Shown in pieces: positions 38,932 through 51,180 of a stretch of DNA of 64,000 nucleotides. The notes below the pieces were generated by a model. That model was not told where the DNA came from, did not search any database, and was given only the letters and a program-made list of their open reading frames with translations. The stretch covers positions 22,083,001 through 22,147,000 of the forward strand of contig JAYKKI010000027.1 in NCBI GenBank assembly GCA_039881145.1. Direction: 5' to 3'. The first letter of the stretch is position 1. Every line of letters starts with the position of its first letter. The DNA is from Druceiella hillmani. Lineage: Eukaryota > Arthropoda > Insecta > Lepidoptera > Hepialidae. Both the position numbers and the translations under genes were made by a program.

Positions 38932-41028
38932 CATAGCGTAAAGTTGGTAATTAAATTTAATACACTTTCACCTGACTGAAGCGAAAGTAAAACTGAAATA
39001 ATGTTGTTAACTATTTTCATGTGACTATATTTATTTGTTTCCGAAAAGGGCTTAAATTTCTACATCTAATAAAACTGTTAAATTGACCTGTCTGCACTTT
39101 AACATAAAAAATAGGTTAGAGATACATAATGAAAATAACAGAACGTTAAAATATTATTTTTGGATTTTTTTGTCTGTATATAAATGTTTGTTTGAACATA
39201 TATGGCATAAAAACGACTGACTCAATTCAAATGGATTTTTTTTTAAATATAGAAATTGACTTGAAATAACATTTAGTTTCTATTCAATTGGAATCAGTAC
39301 ACTTAGTAAGAACATATACGAATTTATAATATAAAATTCTAAAAAATTAACTTGCATTGCATTGGCATAAAACAATAAAGAATTACACAAATGTATAGCG
39401 TGTTTATATACCTCTATACATCACTTTACGTTTATTTTAAAAGTTGCAATGAACTTTTTCCTACTCAAATATACATTGGTAACAAAGGAGCATGGAATTT
39501 CAAATCAGTAATATGATAGGATAGGTACTTAGGAGGCAACATAAATGCTGACAAACGAATGAGTGTAGGCATCGATGTTTGTCATCTTTCGCAGATAAAA
39601 TTTTTCGATGTTATAGTTATTCGTTATAAGCTTACCTTGTTTCCTAAATATTTTTTAAATGTTGATCTCCTTTCTATATCTGTTTTCTGTTTGTCTGTTT
39701 GTCAGTGAGTATATTTATTTAATCACGCATCATGCAAGTACAGCAAAAGGGATTTAAAAGAAATTTTCAGAGATGGTTTTTGTTGATGTTTCAACACAAT
39801 CGATCAACTGAAAAGAAAATATGGTAAATTGACATTTCAAAATAAAACGTATTTTAAATATAATAATATTCAAAAAAAAAAATTATTCCGAAGTAAAATT
39901 AACGTGTCTTAAAATTTACAATATTTTCGAAATGTCAACGCGAACGAGTGGCGGATTTTATTGTATTAAAAGTACAATATTATGAATATATGGTTTTTAA
40001 AATTTTGAAATGATCCATCAAAGACCATAGAATCATGTGTAACTTCCACTTTTCTCTTAACACTCATGGAAGAAAAAAGTAATAGGATATTCAAGTACAA
40101 GTGTAAGTTATATTTTTTAAAAATACCTTACCAAGAACAAGGAAATAGATTTGTTATTTGGCAGTGTGCATTAATTCTACCTATTAGCTTTTTAACTTTC
40201 GTCGATTTGACTTAGAAACCTTAAATAGGTTTAATATTAGTGAAAAAAAATTTAAAAAAGAAAAGTAAATGTCGATAGGTATATATAGGTATATTTCTTT
40301 AGTAAATATTTCATTTGACTATTATATATATAAAACCTACGTAAACATATTACTGTGGTAATTACATGGCGTATGTTTCAAAAATCTTACGACCCAGGAT
40401 AATACGGTTACATAATACGGCTACAGTTTTCTTACAAACTTTACGTAGAATTCCAAAGAGCCTATTTTTCATAATCTTAGGTTGAGCAGTTTCTGAAACA
40501 AGGAAGAACGTATTTTTCAGTACATCCGTGAAGATAAAATCATGAAAAATATATTTTTGAAATCATAAAATTTCCATATAAATTATTTTAAGCTATTGAG
40601 CTTAATATGTTCTACTGCTATGCCACATTTTACGTTTCTACTTCGAAGGGTTTCTGAGAAAAGCATATGATATGGACAGATATCCAGACACGTGAATGAT
40701 CTTACAATTCCGTTTTTACTTTTGAGATACGGAACCCTAAAAAGAAAAACCGTAAACTTTAAAAAAATCATGTTTTTATATTTGTCAGTAAACATCAATA
40801 CAACATGTAACCACAAACTTAACTAACAGAAATGATTGTCTTAACACAATACGTATTGTGTTAAACAAACATAATGTGTTTTATTCACCGTCCGCTCCAT
40901 ATATCTTGATAACGTGTAATAGAAGGGGTATCAAGACCAAAGGCCTTCTGATTAACGGATAACCTTACGTGGCAGTTAAAGCTTTAATTTCGCTCTAAAA
41001 TAAGTCAACAAACGTCACTAGATGACAA
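38932..41028. other. Intron start, no gene; degenerate interspersed element at 40360-40750
   Basis: Mostly unique AT-rich DNA. The 3' part resembles a widespread insect interspersed repeat: CATGGCGTATGTTTCAAAAAT, then AGTTTCTGA, GGACAGATATCCAGACACGTG and a terminal TTTTGAGATACGGAACCCT. The same ending, in variant forms, is seen at 48640-48710 and 55945-56020. Confidence 0.55.
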
Positions 41029-41427
41029 ATGTCTCTTCACACCTTCATACTACATCTTCCACTTAAAAATCGCGGTGACTCTCACGACACGATACGTTTA
41101 CTTATAAGAACTGAACTACTCATGGCCTATTTTAAGGGCGAAATGAAACCCAGGTTGTATACATATGATTACAGAGTAAATACTTTCGCTAATTTTTCAG
41201 ACACGATACGTCTACTTACTAGAACTGAAATATTCATGGTCTATTTTAAGGACGAAATGAAACCCATGTTGTATACATATGATTACAGAGTAAATACTTC
41301 CGCTAATTTTTCAGACACGATACGTCTGCTTACAAGAACTGAAATATTCATGGTTTATTTTAAGGGCGAAATCAAATCCAGATTTGTATACATATGATTA
41401 CAGAGTAAATACTTCCACTAATTTTTC
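41029..41427 (+). repeat. 114-bp tandem repeat, three copies, with open frame
   Basis: GACACGATACG recurs at 41086, 41200 and 41314. The period is a multiple of three, so a 122-codon frame (41029-41397) reads through two and a half copies as a 38-residue repeat (DTIRLLTRTEIFMVYF...YTYDYRVNT). The third copy loses the frame after KGEIKS. Nothing else supports translation: no family is recognised and no splice structure is evident. Best read as a minisatellite with an accidental frame. Confidence 0.8.
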
Positions 41428-41774
41428 AAAGTAATGATACATTTTTTGTCGACTCACAAAATATGTATATTTTTTTCCTCTGTAGCAATAGGGCAGATAT
41501 TATTGATAAAAAAAATTAAAAATGTACTACCGTTATTAACAGGTTAACTCTAACCGATTTCATATTCACAAATTAATAGTATTTATCACATTCGAAATAC
41601 TCATTCGTTCTGCTTCAGAACTGTTCTATTTTGCCCTTACGCGCAATGCACATGACCTACAATAATCGTAGAATATAGAACTTATAATATTTAATTCCTT
41701 AAAAGCAACAATAATCCTAAACAGTTTTATTAATTTTACATTACCTTTACTTGGTAATTAAGCATACTTATTAT

Positions 41775-42535
41775 TCTAACGAATGTTGCGACTGATAAAG
41801 GTTAACAAACGTGTATAATTAGGAGTTGTTATGAATTTCGTTGCTGATCGAGCACGTATTTCTGGTTAAATGTGTTTACTTTATTACGCCGGAGCTTAAA
41901 CGACAGAAATGTTTCTTAGCGTTTAATTTCGTGTACGTGTTACCTTTAGAACTAAACTACTAAAATTATTATCGAAAATATTGTATTGATCACAAGAGTA
42001 ATTAACTAAAAACAAAAAATGAACTAATTGAAAATCGCAAATAAGCTATTGTTATTTTTTATTTATATTTTCAAATAATTTACACATTTTTCTTAAAATT
42101 TTAGCGTTGAAACTATTTATATTTTGCATCAGTGTTACTTATGTATACTTTATTAAAACGAAACAATTATTACGTTATCCCTAGTTTCTATCTGATTATA
42201 TATCACAACAGAAAAGCTAGTTATAAATACTGATCGATATTTTTTTATTTATTTATTTGTTTCTTGAAAACCCCATGTCCAACTTAAAGTATTACCCAAA
42301 TAGCTAGGCAAGAGGAAGAATATATAACAAAGAGTTATGAAACAATTACAAGTAGGGCAATATATTCACAGAGCAAATCCGTACAATTAAAAAACAAATA
42401 CACAGTAATTTGGATGAATATCACCTAGCAATCAGTCGTGAACTACTAAGTAACTCTGTGACACCATTTCTGAAACGGTCAATGGAGCAGAAAAAAATAT
42501 GTATACTTGCGTTGTTTTAATAGCATCTATCGTTT
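41775..42535 (+). repeat. Left arm of a large inverted repeat
   Basis: Pairs with 44090-45335 in reverse complement. Examples: ATTAGGAGTTGTTATGAATT (41819) with AATTCATAACAACTCCTAAT (45227), CTGATCGATATT (42229) with its complement near 44390, and GGATGAATATCACCTAGCAA (42412) with its complement near 44190. Arms are diverged by indels and substitutions. The region could be a transposon with very long terminal inverted repeats or an old inverted duplication. No transposase is visible in the 1.5-kb centre. Confidence 0.85.
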
Positions 42536-42580
42536 TAATAGCATCTTTGTCGAAAGCATATATATAGCGTCGTAATAATA

Positions 42581-42734
42581 GAATCTTTACTAATAGCCCA
42601 CCTGAAGATGTTGTAATACATCGAAACCCAGGTCGTGGTAAAGAAATTAAAGAAAGTAGAAATAATACTACATCACGTAGTTTCATTTAATTGTGAATAA
42701 TGAATTTCTACAAAATTAACCCCCAATGTATTCA
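42581..42734 (+). mobile_element. Hairpin element 5, half copy (right arm plus tail)
   Basis: Starts GAATCTTTACTAATAGCCCA near the stem tip, then the right arm to GTAGTTTCATTTAATTG, then the tail to GTATTCA. The left arm is absent, which looks like truncation at the end opposite the tail. Lies just inside the left arm of the large inverted repeat. Confidence 0.8.
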
Positions 42735-42948
42735 ATATTTGAAAACGTGTATAAGTAAACGTATGTAACATATTTAATATTACTGCATGCAACATTTTAA
42801 TACTTGTTAAAAGTCAATTTTAGTAATAAATAAATTGTATTTAACTATATTTAGATGGCTAAAATCACAATGAAACTAATAGTTAGTTAAAGCCATTATT
42901 TATTCTGCTTAAATACATTATAGAAATTAATTTAAGTAGAATAAGTAA

Positions 42949-43087
<139 letters not shown>

Positions 43088-43182
43088 TAGCAAACAATAA
43101 AACTAATCACAATAGCTTTTTATAAAGGGATAGTTAATTATATATTATACATAATCGCATAAGCAAATAAAAAAATAGATAT

Positions 43183-43438
43183 TGAATATATTTGGCGTTA
43201 ATTTTGTAGAAATTCATAATTCACGATTAAATGAAACTACGTGATCCTGTATTAATTCTATTTTCTTTAAGTTCTTTACCACGACCTAGGTTTCGTTGTA
43301 ATACAACATCTACAGGTTAACTATTAGCAAAGATTTTTGCTTGTTGAAAGATGTCGTAATACAATGAAACCTAGGTCCTGGTAATGAACTTAAAGAAAGT
43401 AGAAATAATGCTACATCACGTAGTTTAATTTAATTGTG
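43183..43438 (-). mobile_element. Hairpin element 6 (tail on left)
   Basis: TGAATATATTTGGCG tail, arm CGATTAAATGAAACTACGTG, then the complementary arm ending GTTTAATTTAATTGTG. Flanked by an exact 13-bp direct repeat AAAAAATAGATAT (43170-43182 and 43439-43451). The stem tip is degraded. AAGTTC in the left arm is mirrored by GAACTT in the right arm. Confidence 0.9.
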
Positions 43439-43451
43439 AAAAAATAGATAT

Positions 43452-44089
43452 AAATTTACTATAGCGACTAATATTCATTCATTACACTACTTTTAAATAC
43501 AAGAAATAAATTTTTTTTTTAAATCAAAATAAGAAAAATAATAGTGACGTTGTCTATTACTCAATAATTAAAATAAAATAAAATGATGTGACGTTTTCTG
43601 CATTAATGATATCACACAAGATATGTAATATTTGTGCTAAATTATTATCTGAATTATTCCTATATATTTATGGCAATTTATTTGCCACTAAAATATTCCA
43701 CTGTTTACATGCTATTAATAATTTTTTTCAAAGTCTAAACATGACACTTGAGTAAACATTGAATGAAGACACATGAACAAATATATTGAACCTTTTACAC
43801 AAAAATGCTACGAAATATGTTATTTTAAACGCTATATTAATTCAATACAAAGTTCTAACAACTAACGACAGTTTAATAAAAACAGCCGCCTTAGCATTAA
43901 ATTGTGACGTCATAGTTAAATCTATGCCTAGAATCGGTATCCGTACTATAATAATCACGCAGGTCCCTAGTAACATTACGTGTTATAATTATTAACTGAT
44001 TACCGGATTGGTTTTCATTCCTTTTGCCTTTTAGGTGAAAATAATTCCACCTATAATAATTAGGGTCGTAGCTCAATTGTTATTGACAA
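43452..44089. other. Centre of the large inverted repeat, no gene recognised
   Basis: AT-rich sequence with one open frame at 43786-43995 (70 codons, ending PSNITCYNY). It has no recognisable family, no splice support and no second copy for comparison. Confidence 0.4.
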
Positions 44090-45335
44090 TTATTAAAAAC
44101 GACGCAACTACACATATATTTTTTCTGCACCATTGAACGTTTCAGAAATGGAGTCACAGAGTTGCTTAATAGTTCACGACTGATTGCTAGATGATATTCA
44201 TCCAAATTACTGTGTATTTGTTTTTAATTGTATGGATTTGCTCTGTGAATTTATTGCCCTATTTGTAATTGTTTCATAACTCTTTGTTATATGTTTTTCC
44301 ACATGCTTAGCGATTCGGGTATTATTGAAACAACTTACAGCATACGGTTTTCAAGAAGTAAATAAATAATTAACAATAAATAAATAAACATCGATCAGTA
44401 TTTATAACTAGCTTTTCTGGTGTGATATGTAATCAGACAGAAACTAGGGATAACGTAATAATTGTTTCGGATTAAAAAAGTATACATAAGTAACACTAAT
44501 GTGAAAAATATATAGTTTCAACGCTAAAATGTTAAGAAAAGAATGTAAATTAATAGAAAATATAAATACAAAATAGCGATAGTTTATTTGCGAATTTCAA
44601 TTTGACCATTTTTTGTTTTTAATTAATACTCTTCACAATTAAATGAAACTACGTGATGTAGTATTATTTCTACTTTCTTTAATTTCTTTACCACGACCTA
44701 GGTTTCGTTGTATTACAACATCTTCAGGTGGGCTATTAGCAAAGAATTCTTTGTTTTATTGAAATTCGCAAATAAACTATTGTTACTTTTTATTTATATT
44801 TTCTAATAATTTACACTTTTTTTCTTAAAATTGTAGCGTTGAAACTATTTATATTTCACATCAGTGTTACTTACGTATACTTTATTAAACAGAAACAATT
44901 ATTATGTTAACCCTAGTTTCTGTCTGATTATATATCATATCTTTGCTAATATCCCACCTGAAAATATTGTAATACAACGTAACCTAGGTCGTAGTAAAGA
45001 ACTTAAAGAAAGTAGAAATAGTACTACATCACGTAGTTTCATTTAATTGTGAATAATCACTCTTGTTGTGACCAATACCATATTTTCGATAATAATATTA
45101 GTAGTTTAGTTCTAAAGGTAATACGTACACAAAATGAAACACTAAAAAACTTTTCTCTCATTTAAACTCCAGCGTTGTAAAGTAAAAATATTTAACCAGA
45201 AATACGTGCTCGATCAGCAACGAAATTCATAACAACTCCTAATCTACAGTTCCTATAACCAAAAACCGTTGCATCACCGTTAATTACGACATTGCCAAAC
45301 CGTTTCTTATCACCATCCAACACATTCGTTAGCCT
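44090..45335 (-). repeat. Right arm of the large inverted repeat
   Basis: Reverse complement of 41775-42535, interrupted by hairpin element 7. Continuity resumes cleanly after the element (AATCACTCTTGTTGTGACC at 45055 pairs with GATCACAAGAGTAATT near 41990), so the element inserted after the inverted duplication formed. Outer pairing weakens beyond 45250, but ACACATTCGTTAG near 45320 still matches CTAACGAATG at 41776. Confidence 0.8.
44634..45052. mobile_element. Hairpin element 7 carrying a captured neighbouring segment
   Basis: Left arm 44634 to about 44747 (CACAATTAAATGAAACTACG to GGGCTATTAGCAAAGA) and right arm about 44938-45052. Instead of a short loop there are about 190 bp (44750-44938) matching the large-repeat arm in forward orientation (compare 42040-42195: TAGCGTTGAAACTATTTATA). 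Flanks ATTAATACTCTT and ATAATCACTCTT may be a decayed 12-bp target duplication. No tail is seen on either side. The 60-codon frame here is an artefact. Confidence 0.85.
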
Positions 45336-48300
45336 TTACATCGAATAAACGCCCACGAAGTCAAGATATATGTATATTTTACATATTTACACAGGGCTGA
45401 GGTCAGATATGGTGTGGCCAGATTGATTTTCTTAAAATTTTCGAAACATGATGTTAAAAATATTGAGAAAAATGCTTGTTTTTCTTAATAGTATCACAGT
45501 GACGATATTTATCTTTTGTTAATTATAATATGGAAATCATAATTTATTAACCTGTAATATCATTTTTCATATTAATTTCACACAAAACAATGTTTTTAAT
45601 GTTTTTCCAATTGTATTTTAATTTTTTTTTTAATTTAACAAACAATGACTTATTTCAATAACCTTCAACTTCATAGCTTGTAATAAACAGATGTACATAG
45701 GCTTTATAAAACATTATAACCTGTGGGTAATTAGTAACAATGCGTTAGGTGAAGGGAGTCAATGTGGGTCGAGTACATTTATGAGTTAGGCTTTTAAACC
45801 AATATAGTTATGTCAAAATAATACTAGGAAATATTATAGATAACAAGAAAATCTTAATGAAAAATATAAATGTTGAACACTAAGAATACTAACAAAAATA
45901 CGAAAATACTCAAAAAAAATTTTCTTGTAAAATAACAAAGAGGACAGAATCAAAAACAAAGATCAAATCGAAATTATAATTTTTAATTAATGCTCAATAT
46001 CTTTTATATGTTATTATCAATTCTTCAAATCGCTGCTTAGGCATAAATTATAAAAAAAAATTACTCAATCACATACTTGCGCAAGATGCATTTTTTGACA
46101 CACACTAATATCATGTAAGACTGAACTGACTCTGATACCAGTTATCATATGAGTATGTTGGCACTCAGATATAATTTTATCAACTGATAGAAACTCTATT
46201 AGGTGGCCATCTATTAAGTGGCATATTCTTTTATTCTATCAGTGACACTAATCCAATCAATATCTCTTCTATATTACATAGTTCCTATTTATTTCCCTGA
46301 ACTAGATCCCTTCTGTATTTAATTTCCCAAATGAGAAAAATGAAAGAATACACTTAAAAAATAAATAAATAAAATAATTGAAATATACCCAGGAGGATCT
46401 TCAATAAATTCTCTATACAAGCATTAAAGTAAAGAAATACATCAATGCTAAATTTTCATATTATGATGTAATTACTATTATCATTAATAGATACAATTAT
46501 TATATTATAATAATATATTATTTATAAATATTCCTTGATTTAATAAATCAATATCTTCAAATCATTTTTCTCGCATGTATTTTTGTTTTAATTTTAAATA
46601 GTAATATATCACTCAGGGGCGTACTATAATATTGATTCCTTTAAATTTACAATCTCATACAATAGCTATGGGAACTTAAGCTATATGTATTGTCCTTGTA
46701 ATTTCAAAATGTCATTTCATTAACTGTAGTGTTATTTTCTCCAATACTGGCTTTAATCGACTTATACTATATATAATGTAAGTGGTTTTCGATAAATTCT
46801 ATAATCATTTTAATTACGCTTGCTCATGAATAAAACTCAACCATTTTTAATGTTTCAGCTACATTTCTGTTTTCCCAGGAATTTACTAACTGCTATGCTT
46901 ATATTTCTTAATCATTGACCAATTGTCCAAGGTACCTGTGTCTGCTGACAAAGTGTGTCTTAATGAAAATAACGTTCTTACTTACAGTAAATGAGGCCAA
47001 TCTAATTCTAAAGTGAAATATTTTGCTTTATTATCATTCAGAATTTAGAAAACCTACATTAAAGATGCTTTTACAAAAAAATTTTCCCTAATAAAACAAA
47101 GTTTTTTGATTTACAAAAAATTTTGTTTTATTTGGGAAGAAAAAATTAAATATATTATACATTTCGTGAAAGTGAATACATATTAATATATATTTCCAAT
47201 ATTAAAATAAGTTTTAAATAAGTCTTTAGTGTGTTCATCAAACGATATTAGTCTAATAAATCTGATCGACGAATTTAAACATTTATTGAAAAAAATACGA
47301 AACTTTTATCTTACGGGAAAATTTAATTGAAAACATTATTTATTAAAATTTAAATCATTATTTCTTTAATTCGCCACCTAGAAAAAAGTTAAAAATAAAC
47401 TATTTTTTTTCCATTTAAATAACACCAATAATATATTACATTTGTTTTATCTTCTCCTTCACTTTTTTTAAATTTATGTTTTTGTTGCTTTGAGAAATTT
47501 CAAACCGATAAAAATAATAACTAAATAATTTCAAGAGTTTAATGAGGCCAACCTCAAATTCATTGAACCACATTAGCTCCAGAGTATCGTTATATATACG
47601 GTTAATTTTACAAAATAAATACTTACACTAAGGTAAAATACATCTTGCTTATTGAAAACAAGTTCAAATAATAAAAAGAAATAATTACAACAAAAAACAT
47701 TATATTGAGTGGAATTTATGATTGTTTATCGAAATAAAATTATAAACCGGTACCGGCTAAGATAAACGAGACATCACTAACAAGTTACGTTAGAAATATG
47801 GAGCCGCTTTGCCCATTCTATATTATATGTGATTTCTATCTGTTGAGGAATATCAGACGTTGAGATTAGTTTCTACACGTGCCTTTATTCATAATATTTA
47901 CCGTGTGTATGCTATTAAAATATCGATTTCAAGAATTTATTGAACGCTCTTTGCATGTTAGTCAACGTAAGCAAATAGTAGATTCACACTCACATAATTC
48001 CTCGCCTACTCCACGTGCGATAAGTGAAAAATTATTTAATACTAAAGAAAGGTGCCACCAAACTATTAATTTTGTTAATACTAATTATTGAATATGTATA
48101 TTATTACAGTAACAATGACGACTGTGAGGATATATTTTTTTATTTAATATGGATACTCCTTATATGCGAAGTCAACCTTTCCTCTTTAAAATTTAAAAAA
48201 ACATACGCTATTGAAATCATTCCTATTAGATCTGGACATAATTAATGATATTGACAAAAAACAACAAACAACTAAAAAAAATCACTAAAATTATACAAAA

Positions 48301-48379
48301 AAAAAACAATTTCAGTAAGCCGTTTCTTTAACATAACAAAATAAGCTATATTGTCTTTACACAAATTTTGTATAAAAAT
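45336..48379. other. Intronic spacer, no gene seen
   Basis: AT-rich, mostly unique. A slightly more balanced patch at 47750-48050 (ACCGGTACCGGCTAAGATAA, then ATGGAGCCGCTTTGCCC) contains a 70-codon frame (47879-48091) with mixed amino-acid composition but no recognisable family. Confidence 0.5.
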
Positions 48380-48710
48380 ATAGTCAGAATTAAATTAGAA
48401 GAAATTAGATTAGGAGCTGCATTTTGGGTACTCTCAAACTGTAAACTGCTTTGAGAACTCTTGAAGGAGATACTGTATCAAAAAATATTTCGAAATATTT
48501 ATAAATTCATTGCATGGAGAAAAGTTAAGACAATTTTTTTTGTTCCTATGCAAAGTGACCTCAATTGAATCTTCTTATAAAATTCCATCACAATCAGTAT
48601 GAAACTAAAGGAATGCTAATGCTGTGATATATGTACGGACAGACGGACATGACGAAATTGTAACGGTTCCATTTTCACATTTGACTACGGAATTAAAAAA
48701 GCATTTTTAT
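48380..48710 (+). mobile_element. Degenerate insect interspersed element
   Basis: Ends in GTACGGACAGACGGACATGAC, then AACGGTTCC and ACTACGGAATTAAAAAA, a decayed version of the GACAGAC / GGTTCCGT / TACGGAACCCTAAAAA ending common in Lepidoptera. No coding content. Confidence 0.5.
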
Positions 48711-49129
48711 TTCTTAGTCCACAAATCCTCTATTTTTTTAAATTTCAACCAGATATAACATACGGAACTACCGACAAAAATTTTTCACACATAAATATAA
48801 TTTTTCTTTCAATTCAAAAATACAGACTTTTTGCATTTTGTGGATCCAAAAATATAAAGATTTTTTTAATTCCAACCAAACTAATGAAGTGTCTAGAGGA
48901 GAACGAAAAACTGTGGTATGTGTGAATCTTGTAAACTGTCTTCTCCGTTGATACCTTTATTGACCACGTTCTGAAAGAATTCAAAACTTATCATACCTTT
49001 TGTCGTATTCAAATATATACTTTACTGTCTCATATGAATATATAATGAATGATCCTACCATTAGGGCTCATTTAACTTAGGAACGAACAAAGTCCTAAAC
49101 ATAATTAAATCCGAAAAAGATTAAAATGC

Positions 49130-49400
49130 AAGATCTGGTAACATTGGTTAGAAACGGCCAGGCGATAAGCATCGTATTTATGTCACCTCGAGTTCGACCG
49201 CAGCGCCGCGTTTAAACTTGTTCCGCCATTTCCACGTCGCGCATTAATTCTTTTATTATGCTAATTTTATATTCGATAATAGTTTTAAGTTGCCCCTTGG
49301 CGCGTTAAACGCATCCGGCCTCCAAACAGCCGAACGAATATAAAGCATTTATTGCCGAGTCAGCATAAAGGTTTGTTTCCACTGTTTAAGTGAGATTTAA
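49130..49400. promoter_or_regulatory. Candidate conserved noncoding element A
   Basis: Sharp shift from the AT-rich background to balanced, non-repetitive sequence: GGCCAGGCGATAAGCATCG, GTTCGACCGCAGCGCCGCG, TTGGCGCGTTAAACGCATCC and GCCGAGTCAGCATAAAGG. Homeodomain-type ATTA/TAAT words lie between the GC-rich blocks. All frames are closed. An enhancer role is inference only. Confidence 0.35.
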
Positions 49401-49500
49401 TTAATTTGAATTAGATGAAGAATTATTAACGTAAAACATAGAATAAATTTCAAATATTTATATAAATATATAACCAAGTCAAAATATTCATATAAATATA

Positions 49501-49904
49501 CACGGTATCCGGGAATAGATGTCGGCCAAAGAAAGACGCTAATCGTTGGCTATAAAGGAATAAATTGTTGTTGAAATAAAATGTAAAACACGTCCTTTTT
49601 CTAATTGAGTTCAAAAAAATATTACACATAATTCTTTTTAGCACACCCAGTACTTGCCCAGAGTGCAGTTTTTAGCCGCAGTGGCGGTATCTACGCACTG
49701 TTTGTGGGTTATTCCCCCGAGCGGCGCCACAATGTGCGCAAGTATCGTGTGTACGAAAAATGTGACAAATAATTAAAAACATTATTTTAAATTTTCCTAA
49801 AAAAAATTATCTTTTAAATTTTATTTTAAGGACAATCAACTATTTTTCAGTCATAAATTCAGGAATAATGTATTTCTTTGTCCGACTTATTCCCGGACAC
49901 CGTG
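49501..49904. mobile_element. TA-flanked MITE, Tc1/mariner-like ends
   Basis: Terminal inverted repeats CACGGTATCCGGGAATAGA (49501) and the complement of CACGGTGTCCGGGAATAAG (ending 49904) extend about 35 bp, to AAAGAAA, and are flanked by TA on both sides (49499-49500 and 49905-49906). The 404-bp interior is noncoding, with a GC-richer centre (GAGCGGCGCCACAATGTGCG). TA target choice and lack of transposase fit a non-autonomous Tc1/mariner derivative. Confidence 0.88.
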
Positions 49905-50029
49905 TATATATCCAAATACGGAAAACCTATTAACTTATTACTATCACTTTCCCCTTCCACATATATCAATACGTGGTAAATTTGAACACTGTACATATAC
50001 TGGATAAAAGTACATACCTAACACTCGTC

Positions 50030-51180
50030 TAATTATGAATTTAAAATTATAATGTACTCATTTGAGTTTTTGATATGTGTATTAATCATGTATTAATATA
50101 ACCATGTATATTAGCGACTAGCGGCCCGACCGCGTCGCGTGTCAGTGCATGAACGTCCGTATAATTTTGCTTACTTTATTTACGAATTTAAAATTAAAAT
50201 GTATTTATTTGAGTTTTAATGATATGTATAACAATCATACTCTAATGGACATATTTAGAGGAACGCAAAAAAGGGGATAAATTTACATAAAAACAGATTT
50301 ATTAGTGTCGTATGCTTATAATAATTATTGAATTGAATTAATTTATTAAATTAACTAATTTAAAAAAAACTTAGACTTTACGATAAACAAACAAAATAGA
50401 GGCAGTAATCTCAATACCTTAATTGTCAGTTGTTTTGAGCTATCATAGTTAAAACTGAATATTGTTCGACAGACTGAATTTTTTCTTAATGTGTGACACT
50501 GTCAGTATTTAGTGTTACCTCCTCTTGCTGTAAAACCTATCTGCATCGTTCTGAACATTCTTTCTATTAATCGTCAATGAAACAATGTGGCATTAGATTC
50601 TATTTTTCCCCCTATTCTCCCCTATTTGCCCCTTAAGTTATCTGGTGCCAGATTTCTTTCCTTTATTTGTTTTTCCAGCTTATCCCAAGCATGTTGTATC
50701 GGATTAAGGTCTGGTGGGCATGCTGATTATCCCAAAACTTCAATTCCGACCTCAATAAGATACTCCAAAACGACAGCTCGAGGGCATGTCTTTAACAGCT
50801 CGAGAGCTGTGTGAGGTCGAGCGTTATCATGCATTAATAGAAAATCATCTTCAATGTATTTTACTTACTTAAATTACTAATTAAAAACTAGAATGTACTT
50901 AATTAGATTAATCTAATTACGAATTTGAAATCAGAATATGCTTATTTGAGTTTTGCTATATCCATATATATTAGCGACCCGACCGCACCACGCGTCAGTG
51001 CATGAAATTCAGTATAATTTTACTTACTTAAGTTACGAATTTAAAATTAGAATATGCTTATTTGAGTTTTAATGATCTATATATTAATCGAATATTAATA
51101 TACGAGTATCCATATAAACTAGCGACTAGAGACCAGCTGCGTCGCGCGTCAATGCATAAAAGTCTGTATAATTTTCCTTT
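50030..51180. repeat. Degenerate repeats with a TTAGCGAC-type motif, split by a transposase fragment
   Basis: Four imperfect copies of a block of about 130 bp: ATTAGCGACTAGCGGCCCGA or variants (50110, 50970, 51118), GTCGCGTGTCAGTGCATGAA, ATAATTTT(G/A/C)CTTACTT and ACGAATTTAAAATTA-AATGT. The middle of the array (about 50260-50870) is replaced by the Tc1-like pseudogene, so that element inserted into the array. Confidence 0.65.
50512..50856 (-). pseudogene. Tc1/mariner-type transposase, C-terminal fragment
   Basis: Minus-strand translation gives MHDNARPHTALELLK (around the second catalytic Asp), VLEYLIEVGIEVLG, a stop, then PPDLNPIQHAWDKLEKQIKE (the conserved PDLNPIE segment with Gln in place of the final acidic residue), and after a frameshift RTMQIGFTARGGNT, the usual C-terminal ending. 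Two stops and a frameshift make it non-functional. The N-terminal DNA-binding part is absent. The TA-flanked MITE 600 bp upstream may belong to the same superfamily, but its ends do not bound this fragment. Confidence 0.85.

Noticed and set aside
38673..39020. 115-codon minus-strand frame over the Ig exon
   Set aside because: Antisense shadow of a GC-biased exon. The sense strand matches a known family and has splice sites.
50587..50814. 75-codon plus-strand frame
   Set aside because: Antisense of the Tc1-like transposase fragment.
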